The position numbers and the translations under genes were made by a program. Positions 38,872 to 48,891 of a DNA stretch of 64,000 nt are shown piece after piece. Position 1 is the stretch's first letter. Each line of letters opens with the position of its first letter. The DNA lies in contig NZ_BJCF01000019.1 of the NCBI RefSeq assembly GCF_005402965.1, forward strand, positions 1-64,000. The letters are read 5' to 3'. The notes beneath the pieces were generated by a model. It made no database searches, was not told where the DNA came from, and saw only the letters and a list, made by a program, of their open reading frames with translations. The stretch comes from Dolichospermum planctonicum. Its GTDB lineage: Bacteria; Cyanobacteriota; Cyanobacteriia; Cyanobacteriales; Nostocaceae.

Positions 38872-40041
38872 ATGTCCAGTCGTCCTATCTACCTCGATTG
38901 TCATGCTACTACCCCGGTTGATGAACGGGTAATGGCTGCTATGATTCCCTACTTTACAGAAAAGTTTGGAAATGCGGCTAGTATTAGCCATATTTACGGT
39001 TGGGAATCAGAAGCTGCTGTTAAACAAACACGGGAAATTTTAGCAGCAGCAATTAACGCAACTCCAGAGGAAATTGTTTTTACCAGTGGTGCAACGGAAG
39101 CGAATAATTTAGCTATTAAGGGTATTGCTGAAGCTTATTTCCAAAAAGGTCAACATATTGTAACTATTGCCACGGAACATAAAGCCGTTTTAGATCCTTG
39201 TGAATATTTAAAAAATCTGGGTTTTAATCTCACCGTTTTACCAGTAGAAAAAGATGGATTAATTGACTTAAATCAGTTAGAAAAAGCTTTGCGTGATGAT
39301 ACAATTTTAGTATCTGTAATGGCTGCCAATAATGAGATTGGGGTTTTACAACCAATCGCTGAAATTGGGGAAATGTGTCGTCAACGGCAAATTATTTTGC
39401 ACACAGACGCAGCCCAAGCTATTGGTAAAATACCTTTAGATGTGGAAGAAATGAATATTGATTTAATGTCTCTCACAGCCCATAAAGTTTATGGACCAAA
39501 GGGAATTGGGGCTTTATATGTTCGCAGACGTAACCCAAGAGTTAAACTTGCTTCTCAACAACATGGGGGAGGACATGAAAGAGGAATGCGTTCGGGGACT
39601 TTATATACACCGCAAATTGTCGGTTTTGGTCAAGCTGTAGAAATTGCAATAGCCGAACAGGAAACAGAAAATCAACGATTAATAGAATTAAGAGAAAGAT
39701 TGTGGAAACAGTTATCTAATGTCGGAGGAATTTACTTAAATGGACATCCTCAAAAACGATTAGCAGGAAACTTAAATATTAGTGTTGAAGGTGTAGATGG
39801 TGCTGCACTTTCTTTAGGTTTACAATCAATAGTAGCTGTATCTTCTGGTTCTGCTTGTTCTTCTAATAATGTTGCCCCTTCCTATGTTTTGAAGGCCTTG
39901 GGACATTCAGATAAGTTAGCTTATGCTTCGGTGCGATTTGGGATTGGCAGATTTAATACAGTTGAGGAAATTGATCAAGTTGCCCAACAGGTAATTTCTA
40001 CTGTGCAAGGTTTAAGAAGTGCGTCAGTTGTTAGTTGTTAG
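38872..40041 (+). CDS. Cysteine desulfurase (NifS/IscS type)
   Basis: Pyridoxal-phosphate enzyme that takes sulfur from cysteine for Fe-S clusters and thiolation. 389 residues, PLP Lys205 in SLTAHKVYGPKG, catalytic Cys329 in SSGSACSSNN, and His103 in TEHKAV. It is group I by the long Cys loop. There is no nif or isc partner nearby, so the housekeeping or thio-tRNA role is more likely than nitrogenase supply; the exact gene name is uncertain. Confidence 0.93.
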   Translation: MSSRPIYLDCHATTPVDERVMAAMIPYFTEKFGNAASISHIYGWESEAAVKQTREILAAAINATPEEIVFTSGATEANNLAIKGIAEAYFQKGQHIVTIATEHKAVLDPCEYLKNLGFNLTVLPVEKDGLIDLNQLEKALRDDTILVSVMAANNEIGVLQPIAEIGEMCRQRQIILHTDAAQAIGKIPLDVEEMNIDLMSLTAHKVYGPKGIGALYVRRRNPRVKLASQQHGGGHERGMRSGTLYTPQIVGFGQAVEIAIAEQETENQRLIELRERLWKQLSNVGGIYLNGHPQKRLAGNLNISVEGVDGAALSLGLQSIVAVSSGSACSSNNVAPSYVLKALGHSDKLAYASVRFGIGRFNTVEEIDQVAQQVISTVQGLRSASVVSC

Positions 40042-40175
40042 AAGCAATTATTTTTTGAATTTAGTTGTTGGGAAAGGGGGGTTAATAAATTTTTGATTTG
40101 TGTTTTAATTTGTGGAAAAGATTCTGGTCTGGGTTAACTGGAATTTTTTCCATATTCATTTATTTTCCTTAATTT

Positions 40176-41924
40176 TCAGGAATGGGGAAATAAATTCCCC
40201 TGTTCTCCTATATCTTGATTTTCCCTTTGTGCTTTCTTAAATGTCAATTCTCCCTGTTTCATATCAAAAAACTCTGGTCGCTTCTGTGCTGTTAATAATT
40301 CTTCAATAGTTAAAATTTGCACTTTCGCGTAATTTCTGCCATTTCCAGCTTTATAAAAACCTGAAGATGCTGCTTCTTTAATCATTGGTTGACTAGGAGG
40401 TGTGAGAGTCACAAACAATCCTATTTCTGCCTTATTTGTCTCCATTGTACCGCGTAAATCTCTAATCATCGCTGGGTTAAGATTTTTCCCACCTTTAACA
40501 CTGACAATAATCTTTTTCACAGCAGTTTTATTTGATTTTTTGATATCAATAACATCTTCAAAAAATATCAATCCATCAATACCACCATCTGCACCTTTCT
40601 TTTTATCTTTATATGGTTGTGCATTCACAAGAGAACAAGCCCACCATTCAAACTGATAAGGATCTCTTGTAAATAAATCCTCTGCTGCTGCTAAATCTTG
40701 GGGTGTACCTTCTACTTCAAATTCAATCCCTGGAACTAACTTTTGATTTTTATTTTCATCTTCAATAAATTTGTTAGGAAAGGCATCTCTTAATCGTTTT
40801 TCTATTAAAGCAATTGCTAAATGAGTAATATCAATACCGATCCAATTTCTACCTAAATTTTCTGCTGCGTGTATTGCTGTACCACATCCACAAAAGGGAT
40901 CAAGGACAATATCATCTTTATTACTACTAGCTTGGATAATTCTTTTTAATAAAGATAAAGGTTTTTGAGTAGGATATGCTAACCGTTCTTTAGCTTGAGA
41001 AGAAACAGGTTTAATATCACTAATTATATCTTGAATCTGTGTACCTGGAGCTTCATCTAAATATCTCTTATATTGTGGTACTTGCCCTTTCACTGGCCAG
41101 TAGATTAGATTATTAGCATCTAGAATATCTAGTTTTTCTTGTGTTGATAGTGACTTAGAATTACCATTAATTAAGCTTTCAATTGCTTTGACAGGTAATG
41201 CCCAGTGACGACCAACATCTGTAGGGTTAATACCACGCCAAGGTTTACCTGAATCACCTTTTCTGATACCTGCTGCTGTTAATGTTACAAGCCGATAAAA
41301 CCCTTTATCATCTTCAAATCTATAAAAGTCTTTAATATAGTTTTCGTCGTAGTCTTGATAAACTTTATGCCATGTATAATCTTTCGTTTTTGTGTATAAC
41401 AAAATAGTATCGTGAACAGGTCCCCACCTTTTAGCACCTCCATGAGAACCAGTCCTTTTCCAGATAATTTCATTTCTAAATTTATCCGCTCCAAAAATCA
41501 AATCTAAAATCATTTTTAAATAATGACTTGCTGTAGGATCGCAATGTAAATATAAACTACCTGTAGATTTGAGAACTCGATGTAATTCTATTAATCGAAT
41601 GGCCATCATTACCAAATAAGCTGATAAAGAATTTTTACCTAAAGTTCTCACTAATAAATCTAATAATTGATACAATTCACCTTTTATATCTTGAATTTCA
41701 TCTAAAAATCTTTCTGATTCAATTCCGCAAGTCCAAGTATCTTCAAAAGCTGTAATTTGAGCTTCAGAACTTCCACCAGTAGAATTTTTGAAGAGAATAT
41801 TATAATTAGCTTGAGAGTTAAAAGGTGGATCAAGATAGATTAAATCAATACATTCATCAGGAATATTTTCTCTGAGGACTTGTAAGTTATCACCGTAGTA
41901 AAGACGTTTCATAGATGTTGACAT
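40176..41924 (-). CDS. DNA methyltransferase fused to Mrr-like nuclease
   Basis: 582 residues combining two activities. Residues 1-390 form an N6-adenine or N4-cytosine methyltransferase of the beta class: motif IV LDPPF (31-35) comes before motif I LDPFCGCGTA (341-350), with a target-recognition region between. Residues about 420-545 resemble an Mrr/PD-(D/E)XK nuclease, with GADGGIDGLIFFED (444-457) and VSVKGG (474-479), where Asp450 and Lys477 fit the catalytic pattern. This may be a one-protein restriction-modification system. It lies 40 bases behind a DUF29 fragment on the same strand. Confidence 0.85.
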   Translation of the reverse strand: MSTSMKRLYYGDNLQVLRENIPDECIDLIYLDPPFNSQANYNILFKNSTGGSSEAQITAFEDTWTCGIESERFLDEIQDIKGELYQLLDLLVRTLGKNSLSAYLVMMAIRLIELHRVLKSTGSLYLHCDPTASHYLKMILDLIFGADKFRNEIIWKRTGSHGGAKRWGPVHDTILLYTKTKDYTWHKVYQDYDENYIKDFYRFEDDKGFYRLVTLTAAGIRKGDSGKPWRGINPTDVGRHWALPVKAIESLINGNSKSLSTQEKLDILDANNLIYWPVKGQVPQYKRYLDEAPGTQIQDIISDIKPVSSQAKERLAYPTQKPLSLLKRIIQASSNKDDIVLDPFCGCGTAIHAAENLGRNWIGIDITHLAIALIEKRLRDAFPNKFIEDENKNQKLVPGIEFEVEGTPQDLAAAEDLFTRDPYQFEWWACSLVNAQPYKDKKKGADGGIDGLIFFEDVIDIKKSNKTAVKKIIVSVKGGKNLNPAMIRDLRGTMETNKAEIGLFVTLTPPSQPMIKEAASSGFYKAGNGRNYAKVQILTIEELLTAQKRPEFFDMKQGELTFKKAQRENQDIGEQGNLFPHS

Positions 41925-41964
41925 AACTAATTTATAAATATTTTAAACTAAATATTATAACATA

Positions 41965-42237
41965 TTATAACATATCTCCATAAAAATCCTCATCTAATAA
42001 CTGTTCTAAAGTAAAAGGTAAATCAAGAGGATATTCTGATTCATCTGGTTTTCTCACTCCTAACTTAGCATTTTTACTTTCTTTAATTGCCAGTTTTCTA
42101 GCATCAGCATAAGCGATAAAAATTACCTCATGCAGATAATTTTTAAAAGAAGGATTTTCTTGTAAATCTTTTTTAATTCTAAAGCGATGTTCAGTAATAG
42201 AACTGTACCAACTTCCTTTCATTATTTCAGTAATCAT
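41965..42237 (-). CDS. DUF29-family protein, N-terminally truncated
   Basis: 90 residues matching only the C-terminal part of DUF29 proteins (usually about 140-150 residues): SWYSSITEHRFRIKKDLQEN, then LPFTLEQLLDEDFYGD. The N-terminal half is missing, replaced by the toxin gene that ends 6 bases upstream. Function of DUF29 is unknown, and this copy is probably a remnant. Confidence 0.7.
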   Translation of the reverse strand: MITEIMKGSWYSSITEHRFRIKKDLQENPSFKNYLHEVIFIAYADARKLAIKESKNAKLGVRKPDESEYPLDLPFTLEQLLDEDFYGDML

Positions 42238-42243
42238 CTTTTA

Positions 42244-42510
42244 TCAATCATAATGATATTTACAAGAGAGAATAATCAATAAATCTTCTTCTATCTTGTA
42301 AACTGATCTATGTTCATTTGTAATTCGTCTTGACCAGTAACCTTGCAATTCATATTTTAGTGGTTCTGGTTTACCTATCCGAGAAAATGGTTCTCTTTGG
42401 ATATCTTTAATTAATTCCAAGATTTTTTTAAAGACTTTTTTATCTTCCTTTCCCCACTCACCCAATTGTTCAAAAGCTTCTGGTTCAAATGCTACTTTTT
42501 TCATATTCAT
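42244..42510 (-). CDS. Txe/YoeB-family mRNA interferase toxin
   Basis: 88 residues. The catalytic set of YoeB is present with an offset of three from E. coli: Glu49, Arg68 and His86, followed by Tyr87 in CKYHYD. Such toxins cut mRNA in the ribosome. The gene overlaps the end of its antitoxin gene by 26 bases, so translation is coupled. Confidence 0.93.
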   Translation of the reverse strand: MNMKKVAFEPEAFEQLGEWGKEDKKVFKKILELIKDIQREPFSRIGKPEPLKYELQGYWSRRITNEHRSVYKIEEDLLIILSCKYHYD

Positions 42511-42736
42511 CTAAATCAACATAAATTAGGTTGCCTTTGTCTACATTTTCCATAGCTTTGAGTAGATGTTGTTTGTTAGCTTCTGATTTGAGAAGATAGG
42601 TAGTTTCATCTTCTTCAATAGGTGATTCAACTAGGATAATAACTTCTACAACTGTCCCTGCTGGTAATTCAGTGGTAGATAGTTCGATTTTGCCATCTTT
42701 ACCGACAATAGCCTTTTGTTTAATTCCACTGAGCAT
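42485..42736 (-). CDS. Antitoxin of the YoeB-type pair
   Basis: 83 residues. The C-terminal part TYLLKSEANKQHLLKAMENV is the YefM-like toxin-binding segment. The N-terminal part (KQKAIVGKDGKIELSTTELP) looks like a beta-rich swapped-hairpin fold, not the usual Phd/YefM DNA-binding domain. It precedes and overlaps the toxin, and the complex should repress the operon. Confidence 0.82.
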   Translation of the reverse strand: MLSGIKQKAIVGKDGKIELSTTELPAGTVVEVIILVESPIEEDETTYLLKSEANKQHLLKAMENVDKGNLIYVDLDEYEKSSI

Positions 42737-42801
42737 AATTTTTAATTACTCTGATAAAGTCAGATGTACTTATTTTATTCTAACTCTATTATTTGAATAA
42801 A

Positions 42802-42945
42802 TTAAGCCGCCTGTTCTGCTAAAAGGGGAATGACATGATATTTATCTCCAGTGACTTTTATTTCACCATCATGCAGAGGAATTTGACCGCCATTAATATC
42901 TATTCTATAGCCAATTGCGCCGGCAAGATAGAGTCCATATTGCGA
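42802..42945 (-). pseudogene. C-terminal gene fragment of unknown origin
   Basis: The frame ending at 42802 reads AGAIGYRIDINGGQIPLHDG and then KVTGDKYHVIPLLAEQAA. It looks like genuine protein sequence but is cut off on its upstream side by a HIP1-containing repeat (about 42950). The family is not recognised. Confidence 0.4.
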
Positions 42946-43153
42946 TCGCTTCGCTCGTTATCGGTAACGCTCTTGTTGCATTTTTGCGGTATTTATCCAA
43001 CACACCACGCAAATGTTAAAAAACATTTCGCTATCTTGTCAAGATACAACACTACAAGGATAATTAACTAAGCATGGTTATGTGTTGCAATATCAAATAA
43101 TATACAAGCTTATTGTATAACGCTGTTGAAGTTTTTACAAGTAGGGAAAAATT
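42946..43153. other. Intergenic region upstream of the helical protein gene
   Basis: With the preceding fragment this fills the 417-bp gap between the antitoxin gene and the next plus-strand gene. It starts with a HIP1 site and a short GCGATCGCTTCGCTC repeat, then AT-rich sequence that should hold the promoter of the next gene. Nothing else is seen. Confidence 0.4.
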
Positions 43154-44350
43154 ATGAATTTACCAATTCAAGTTACCTTTGCATTAGCAAGTTGGGTTGT
43201 TAAAGGCTTACAAGATGGAACTTTTGAACGGGTTGGGGGTGTAATTCAAGAGGTAATAAGTAAGAAAATTGTAACTTTGTTGCGAGACAGTTTTTCTGAT
43301 GTGTTGCAAGACAGTTTTTCTGATGTAAATCAGCGTTTAGATGGTGTTGAGAATCAAATAGATTCAATTGGGCAAACTTTACAAGGTTCTCAAAGTATTT
43401 TGCAAGTATCTACTGCTGCTAGTATTCTCAATCTTGGTGTTTCTGTGATGGGTTTTGCTGTTATAGCACAGCGCCTAAATGAGATAGAAAATCAACTAAA
43501 GCAAGCGCAGGAATTGTTAAATAAAATCAATCGCAAAATTGATATGAGTTTTTATGCTAACTTCCGTGCTGGAGTCGAATTAGCGATTAATGCCTTTACA
43601 ATGACTAAAATTGAAAACCGGAGAAGCAGCGCGTTACAAGCTATTAATCGTTTCTTAGAAGCAGAACATATTTACAAAGATTACACCGTTAATGAACTTT
43701 CCCAAAAAAGCCAAATAATTGATAAATATATACTCACATTATCTTTAGCTTATATTGCCGAAGCTCGTTGTTATTTAGAACTAGAAGAACATGAAACAGC
43801 AATTCGTCGTTTTCAAGAAGGAACAAAAGTTATAAGGTTACTGGTTAATAACTACATTGAGATCATGCTTACTTCTAATCCAGCAGCATATTTACACCCT
43901 CAATTTAAAGGACAAATTGATTTGTGTAAATTAACCAAAATTTACCGATGGATTAACCCTACATTAGATGAAAATTCTGTATTTGATATTCTGCGTGAGA
44001 ATATATTTAAGTTAGCACAAAACAATAATGAATGGTTGTCTTCCTTACCATCGTCTATTGTAGATCGTCATGAGATAAGCTGGGGTTTATTTGGAGGAAA
44101 TCCTACACCATTAACAGGTAGATTTGAAAAACAAGCTTTTCAAAGACTTCCCCAAGTATTTAAAGTAATGGAATCAATGATTGAAACTAACAACAGATTT
44201 GAATCTTACCAAACAGAAATACAAGCAATATCTCAATTAGGAATTAGTTTTCATGAATGGTTGCAATTAAAACCATCTACAGAACCAAAACCAGAAGGTG
44301 CAGAATTAATGTTTATTATTCCTTCTCAACCTTTAGAATTACCTGGTTAA
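43154..44350 (+). CDS. Helical protein of unknown function
   Basis: 398 residues, not recognised. It has a coiled-coil stretch (about 55-80 and 105-130), a hydrophobic segment between (about 88-106) and a helical region that may contain TPR-like repeats (about 180-230). The DNA has a tandem duplication giving RDSFSDVLQDSFSDV (residues about 44-58). There is a Pro-rich end. It sits beside toxin-antitoxin and restriction genes, which hints at defence, but nothing in the sequence proves it. Confidence 0.6.
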   Translation: MNLPIQVTFALASWVVKGLQDGTFERVGGVIQEVISKKIVTLLRDSFSDVLQDSFSDVNQRLDGVENQIDSIGQTLQGSQSILQVSTAASILNLGVSVMGFAVIAQRLNEIENQLKQAQELLNKINRKIDMSFYANFRAGVELAINAFTMTKIENRRSSALQAINRFLEAEHIYKDYTVNELSQKSQIIDKYILTLSLAYIAEARCYLELEEHETAIRRFQEGTKVIRLLVNNYIEIMLTSNPAAYLHPQFKGQIDLCKLTKIYRWINPTLDENSVFDILRENIFKLAQNNNEWLSSLPSSIVDRHEISWGLFGGNPTPLTGRFEKQAFQRLPQVFKVMESMIETNNRFESYQTEIQAISQLGISFHEWLQLKPSTEPKPEGAELMFIIPSQPLELPG

Positions 44351-44682
44351 AACTGTATTTCCTCAACACCTTGACGAATAGCATCTTCCATATCTTCCAG
44401 TGTTGCAGGTTCACCATCATATTTCAAACAACCTGCTACATCTTCCAATTTAGTTACTGGAAAAGGCTTTTTAGTTTTTAATAAATCTGCCACAGTACCT
44501 TTTTTAGCTGTACCTGCTGACAAAGCGGCTAAAGTTTGCTCTGCATTCTTAGCGATTTCTAAACGACGTTTTTCAATCTTCCTTTTCTTAATTAATTCTA
44601 CTAAAAAATCCTGATCTTCTTGAGAAAGATTTTCCACATATTCAATTACCTCTTGAAAAGATATAGTTTTATTCATAATCAA
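44347..44682 (-). CDS. Antitoxin-like protein, apparently chimeric
   Basis: 111 residues. The N-terminal part (QEVIEYVENLSQEDQDFLVE) is the type found in many small cyanobacterial antitoxin-like proteins. The C-terminal part (DVAGCLKYDGEPATLEDMED) resembles the tail of a different antitoxin family. No toxin is adjacent. Its stop overlaps the end of the convergent helical protein gene by 4 bases. Confidence 0.6.
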   Translation of the reverse strand: MIMNKTISFQEVIEYVENLSQEDQDFLVELIKKRKIEKRRLEIAKNAEQTLAALSAGTAKKGTVADLLKTKKPFPVTKLEDVAGCLKYDGEPATLEDMEDAIRQGVEEIQF

Positions 44683-44776
44683 CTCCTAACCACTGCACTT
44701 AAAAAACAACTTACCAAAATTATAACATTCATCTTCTCTTCCTTCGTGTTCTTCGTGTCTTCGTGGTTCAATAAAA

Positions 44777-44808
44777 CAAAAAAAAGGACGAACCCAAAAG
44801 CCCGTCCT
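44777..44808 (-). terminator. chlN terminator
   Basis: Minus-strand AGGACG (44803-44808) pairs with CGTCCT (44785-44790) across a 12-base loop, followed by eight T residues. It lies about 20 bases after the chlN stop. Confidence 0.85.
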
Positions 44809-44826
44809 GAATATTTCCGAAAAAAC

Positions 44827-46254
<1,428 letters not shown>

Positions 46255-46392
46255 TCAGATTGTCAAACAGATAATTGAGGATGAAAAATTAAGTCAAAAG
46301 GCAGAAGCCAAAATTTATTAAATTTATTAAATTTATTATATTTATTAAATAATAAACTTTGACTTTTGACTTTTATCACCCGCTTTCAATAA

Positions 46393-47097
46393 TTAATTGT
46401 CAGGAAAAAGACGAGCCATTTCGGATTCATTAAATACCTCGGATGGCAATTCTTCTATTAACAAATTGTTATTTTCTTCACCCTGGTGCAAGGATTTTTT
46501 ATCACCCCAGATGTCCGATACTACATCATCAAACCGATTTTTTGCTGATGTACTTAGTTCATCAAAGGAATTATCTACAGATAAATTCATCCCATTCAAA
46601 GCATTGCTATTAACTGAAGCGGGAGCAGTAACTTCCGGGTTATCGCTTGTATCTGTCAAATTAGAACCAGGAGGAAGGGAGACATGACCGGAATTATCCA
46701 TGGTTTTTCCACTGGATACTGCTTCTGACTCCTGAGCAATTTCCGGTTCAGAGATATGTTCCATGACCACAGCCGGGTGACGGGAATATATCTCTTGTTC
46801 TAAACTGGGACTAAGACGATTACCAAGGACAATATCTGAGTCAAAATTCAAGCCCAGAACTTCAATCAAACTATCCACATCTGGATTGAGTTTAGCAAAG
46901 GGAAGCATTAGCTGGGCTAATTTCGGTTCTAAAGTATTGATCACCCCTAGAATGAGATAAGAAGACGGTCGTTGACCGCCATCAGGGGTGTAAACTGATT
47001 CAACAGTCATCAGCACAGTAATCCATTCACGATTTGCTTGAAAGAATTGCAACCACTTTTGCTTGAGTGAATCTGTAAAACTATCAAAAAAAGCCAT
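46393..47097 (-). CDS. DUF5331 protein between chlL and chlN
   Basis: 234 residues. The conserved N-terminal 100 residues (FDSFTDSLKQKWLQFFQANR, SSYLILGVINTLEPKLAQL) are the DUF5331 domain, found in this position in many cyanobacteria. The rest is acidic, Ser/Asn-rich and probably disordered. No cofactor motif. The conserved location suggests a link to the dark reductase, but its role is unknown. It starts 26 bases after chlL. Confidence 0.8.
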   Translation of the reverse strand: MAFFDSFTDSLKQKWLQFFQANREWITVLMTVESVYTPDGGQRPSSYLILGVINTLEPKLAQLMLPFAKLNPDVDSLIEVLGLNFDSDIVLGNRLSPSLEQEIYSRHPAVVMEHISEPEIAQESEAVSSGKTMDNSGHVSLPPGSNLTDTSDNPEVTAPASVNSNALNGMNLSVDNSFDELSTSAKNRFDDVVSDIWGDKKSLHQGEENNNLLIEELPSEVFNESEMARLFPDN

Positions 47098-47123
47098 ACG
47101 CCCATTCTGAGAGGTAAAATGTT

Positions 47124-47990
47124 TTAGACAATCATCAAGTCTAGTTCCTCATCAGGATTTACGGCTTGTGTTTTGACAGGATTGAGATAAAAATCCGATA
47201 ATAGGGAAAACAGTTCACGGTCAGGAGAGTCATTGGGAACAACACCTTCTGGTCGGGCGAGAATTTGATCAGCTATATTCAGGTAATAATCGCAAACGTA
47301 AGCAAGAGAAGGATCTGACTCGGCCATTTCAAACAGAGTTTTACCTTTAACACGGGAAACCCGAATATCTTCAATTAAAGGTAATACCTCTAAAACAGGC
47401 ATGGGTACGGCTTCTATATATTTCTCAATTAAATCACGCTTAGAAGTCCGATTACCAATTAACCCGGCTAAACGCAATGGATGAGTGCGGGCTTTTTCCC
47501 GTACCGAGGCAGCAATCCGGTTAGCGGCAAATAAGGCATCAAAGCCATTATCTGTAACAATTAAACAGTAATCTGCATAATTTAAAGGTGCAGCAAAGCC
47601 ACCACAAACAACGTCACCAAGTACGTCAAATAAAATTACATCGTACTCATCAAAAGCATTAAGTTCTTTTAATAATTTAACTGTTTCCCCAACTACATAG
47701 CCACCACAACCAGCACCGGCTGGGGGTCCACCTGCTTCAACGCAATCAACACCGCCATAGCCTTTATAAATTACATCCTCAGGCCAGACATCTTCGTAGT
47801 GATAATCTTTTTCTTGCAGGGTGTCAATAATGGTGGGAATCAAAAACCCTGTCAAGGTAAAGGTGCTGTCATGTTTAGGATCACAGCCAATTTGTAGCAC
47901 TTTTTTACCGCGTTTAGCTAGGGCTACAGAAATATTACAACTGGTTGTAGATTTGCCGATTCCACCTTTTCCGTAAACTGCTAGTTTCAC
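47124..47990 (-). CDS. chlL: Light-independent protochlorophyllide reductase ATP-binding subunit L
   Basis: NifH-like ATPase dimer with a bridging 4Fe-4S cluster that feeds ChlN-ChlB. The GTG at 47990 (AGAGG upstream) gives 288 residues, the usual length, starting with [18 protein letters not shown]. An ATG at 48020 would add ten residues. Cluster ligands are the Cys in [12 protein letters not shown] and in [15 protein letters not shown]. The C-terminal tail ([15 protein letters not shown]) is typical. First gene of the operon. Confidence 0.97.
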   Translation of the reverse strand: MKLAVYGKGGIGKSTTSCNISVALAKRGKKVLQIGCDPKHDSTFTLTGFLIPTIIDTLQEKDYHYEDVWPEDVIYKGYGGVDCVEAGGPPAGAGCGGYVVGETVKLLKELNAFDEYDVILFDVLGDVVCGGFAAPLNYADYCLIVTDNGFDALFAANRIAASVREKARTHPLRLAGLIGNRTSKRDLIEKYIEAVPMPVLEVLPLIEDIRVSRVKGKTLFEMAESDPSLAYVCDYYLNIADQILARPEGVVPNDSPDRELFSLLSDFYLNPVKTQAVNPDEELDLMIV

Positions 47991-48020
47991 TTTTGTGCCT
48001 CTCTTATAGTTTTTTGACAA

Positions 48021-48587
48021 ACTTTGAAATCAAACATTTACCCGCATCCATTCTGCTCCAGCAATGGGTGAGGTATGTAAGTGCCATTATTGTGCAAATT
48101 CTCCAGAATGCAAAGGGGGTTGTAATTTAAAAAATGTCGATATATGGCTTTTAATAATGAAAATTTAAGATTTTATGATAAAATTAGCTGCTAATTACCT
48201 AAAAAGCTCTAAAAATATCAAAAATAAGATTTTTATTTAGTATTTTTATAAAAATAGTTTCAAAAGACAAAAAAAATATCCTATGTAAAAATTGATTGAT
48301 TCCATAGTGTTTGCTGATTGTGATCTCAATTGATCATATTCGACAAATTTCGGGTGTATGCTAGGAAAAACCTATGGTCAGCAATAAGTTGCCCATAAAA
48401 GGAGGATGTTAAAATCAGGGTAATTAGGGGATCTGAAAGCTGAAGAAAATTGAAAGTGAAGAGATATTGACAAGGGTGACTTCCTTCTGAGTCAGAATTA
48501 AACCTGGATTAGTAAATATTTATTAAATTAGGAAATATGGGAAATATCTGATATAAAACTTAACAACTGACTACTAACAACTGACCA
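48021..48587. other. Intergenic region upstream of chlL
   Basis: 567 bp between the divergent chlL and TIGR02450 genes, AT-rich. It contains a possible Cys-rich 34-codon frame (48064-48168). A GGAGG at about 48401 stands before no clear gene. No riboswitch or strong hairpin was seen. Confidence 0.4.
48064..48168 (+). CDS. Possible Cys-rich 34-residue protein
   Basis: Frame from ATG 48064 to TAA 48168, starting MGEVCKCHYCANSPECKGGC. Five Cys and one His are packed into 16 residues (CxCHxCx5Cx3C), which would suit a small metal-binding protein. No ribosome-binding site is obvious. It points away from chlL. The dense Cys pattern is unlikely by chance in AT-rich DNA, but the frame is short. Confidence 0.3.
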   Translation: MGEVCKCHYCANSPECKGGCNLKNVDIWLLIMKI

Positions 48588-48836
48588 ATGACGAAAAGAC
48601 AAAAATTTCCTTACTTAGTTGGTTCTAAATGGACTGCACAACAGAAAGTTGATGGTTGGAGACATTTTCAGGTCGTTAACCGCAAAAACCAGGGTAAGTG
48701 GGTATATGCGGAAATGGTGGCAGCCTGTGATCCTCAAGTCCGCTTTTGGTTAAATGCTAAATTATTACAAGATAACTCCCAATGGTACGCTGGGTGGCAA
48801 ACTTTACAAGAAATTAACTCCATTGACAGCAATTAA
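48588..48836 (+). CDS. Trp-rich conserved protein (TIGR02450 family)
   Basis: 82 residues with Trp at regular places: LVGSKWTAQQKVDGWRHFQV, GKWVYAEMVAACDPQVRFW and WYAGWQTL. It matches the TIGR02450 family of small Trp-rich proteins in cyanobacteria and some marine bacteria. Function unknown. Single gene. Confidence 0.8.
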   Translation: MTKRQKFPYLVGSKWTAQQKVDGWRHFQVVNRKNQGKWVYAEMVAACDPQVRFWLNAKLLQDNSQWYAGWQTLQEINSIDSN

Positions 48837-48891
48837 TTTCAGCAATTAAACTGCTTTTAACCTAAAAACCATAGATTTTCGGAATTGGGGG

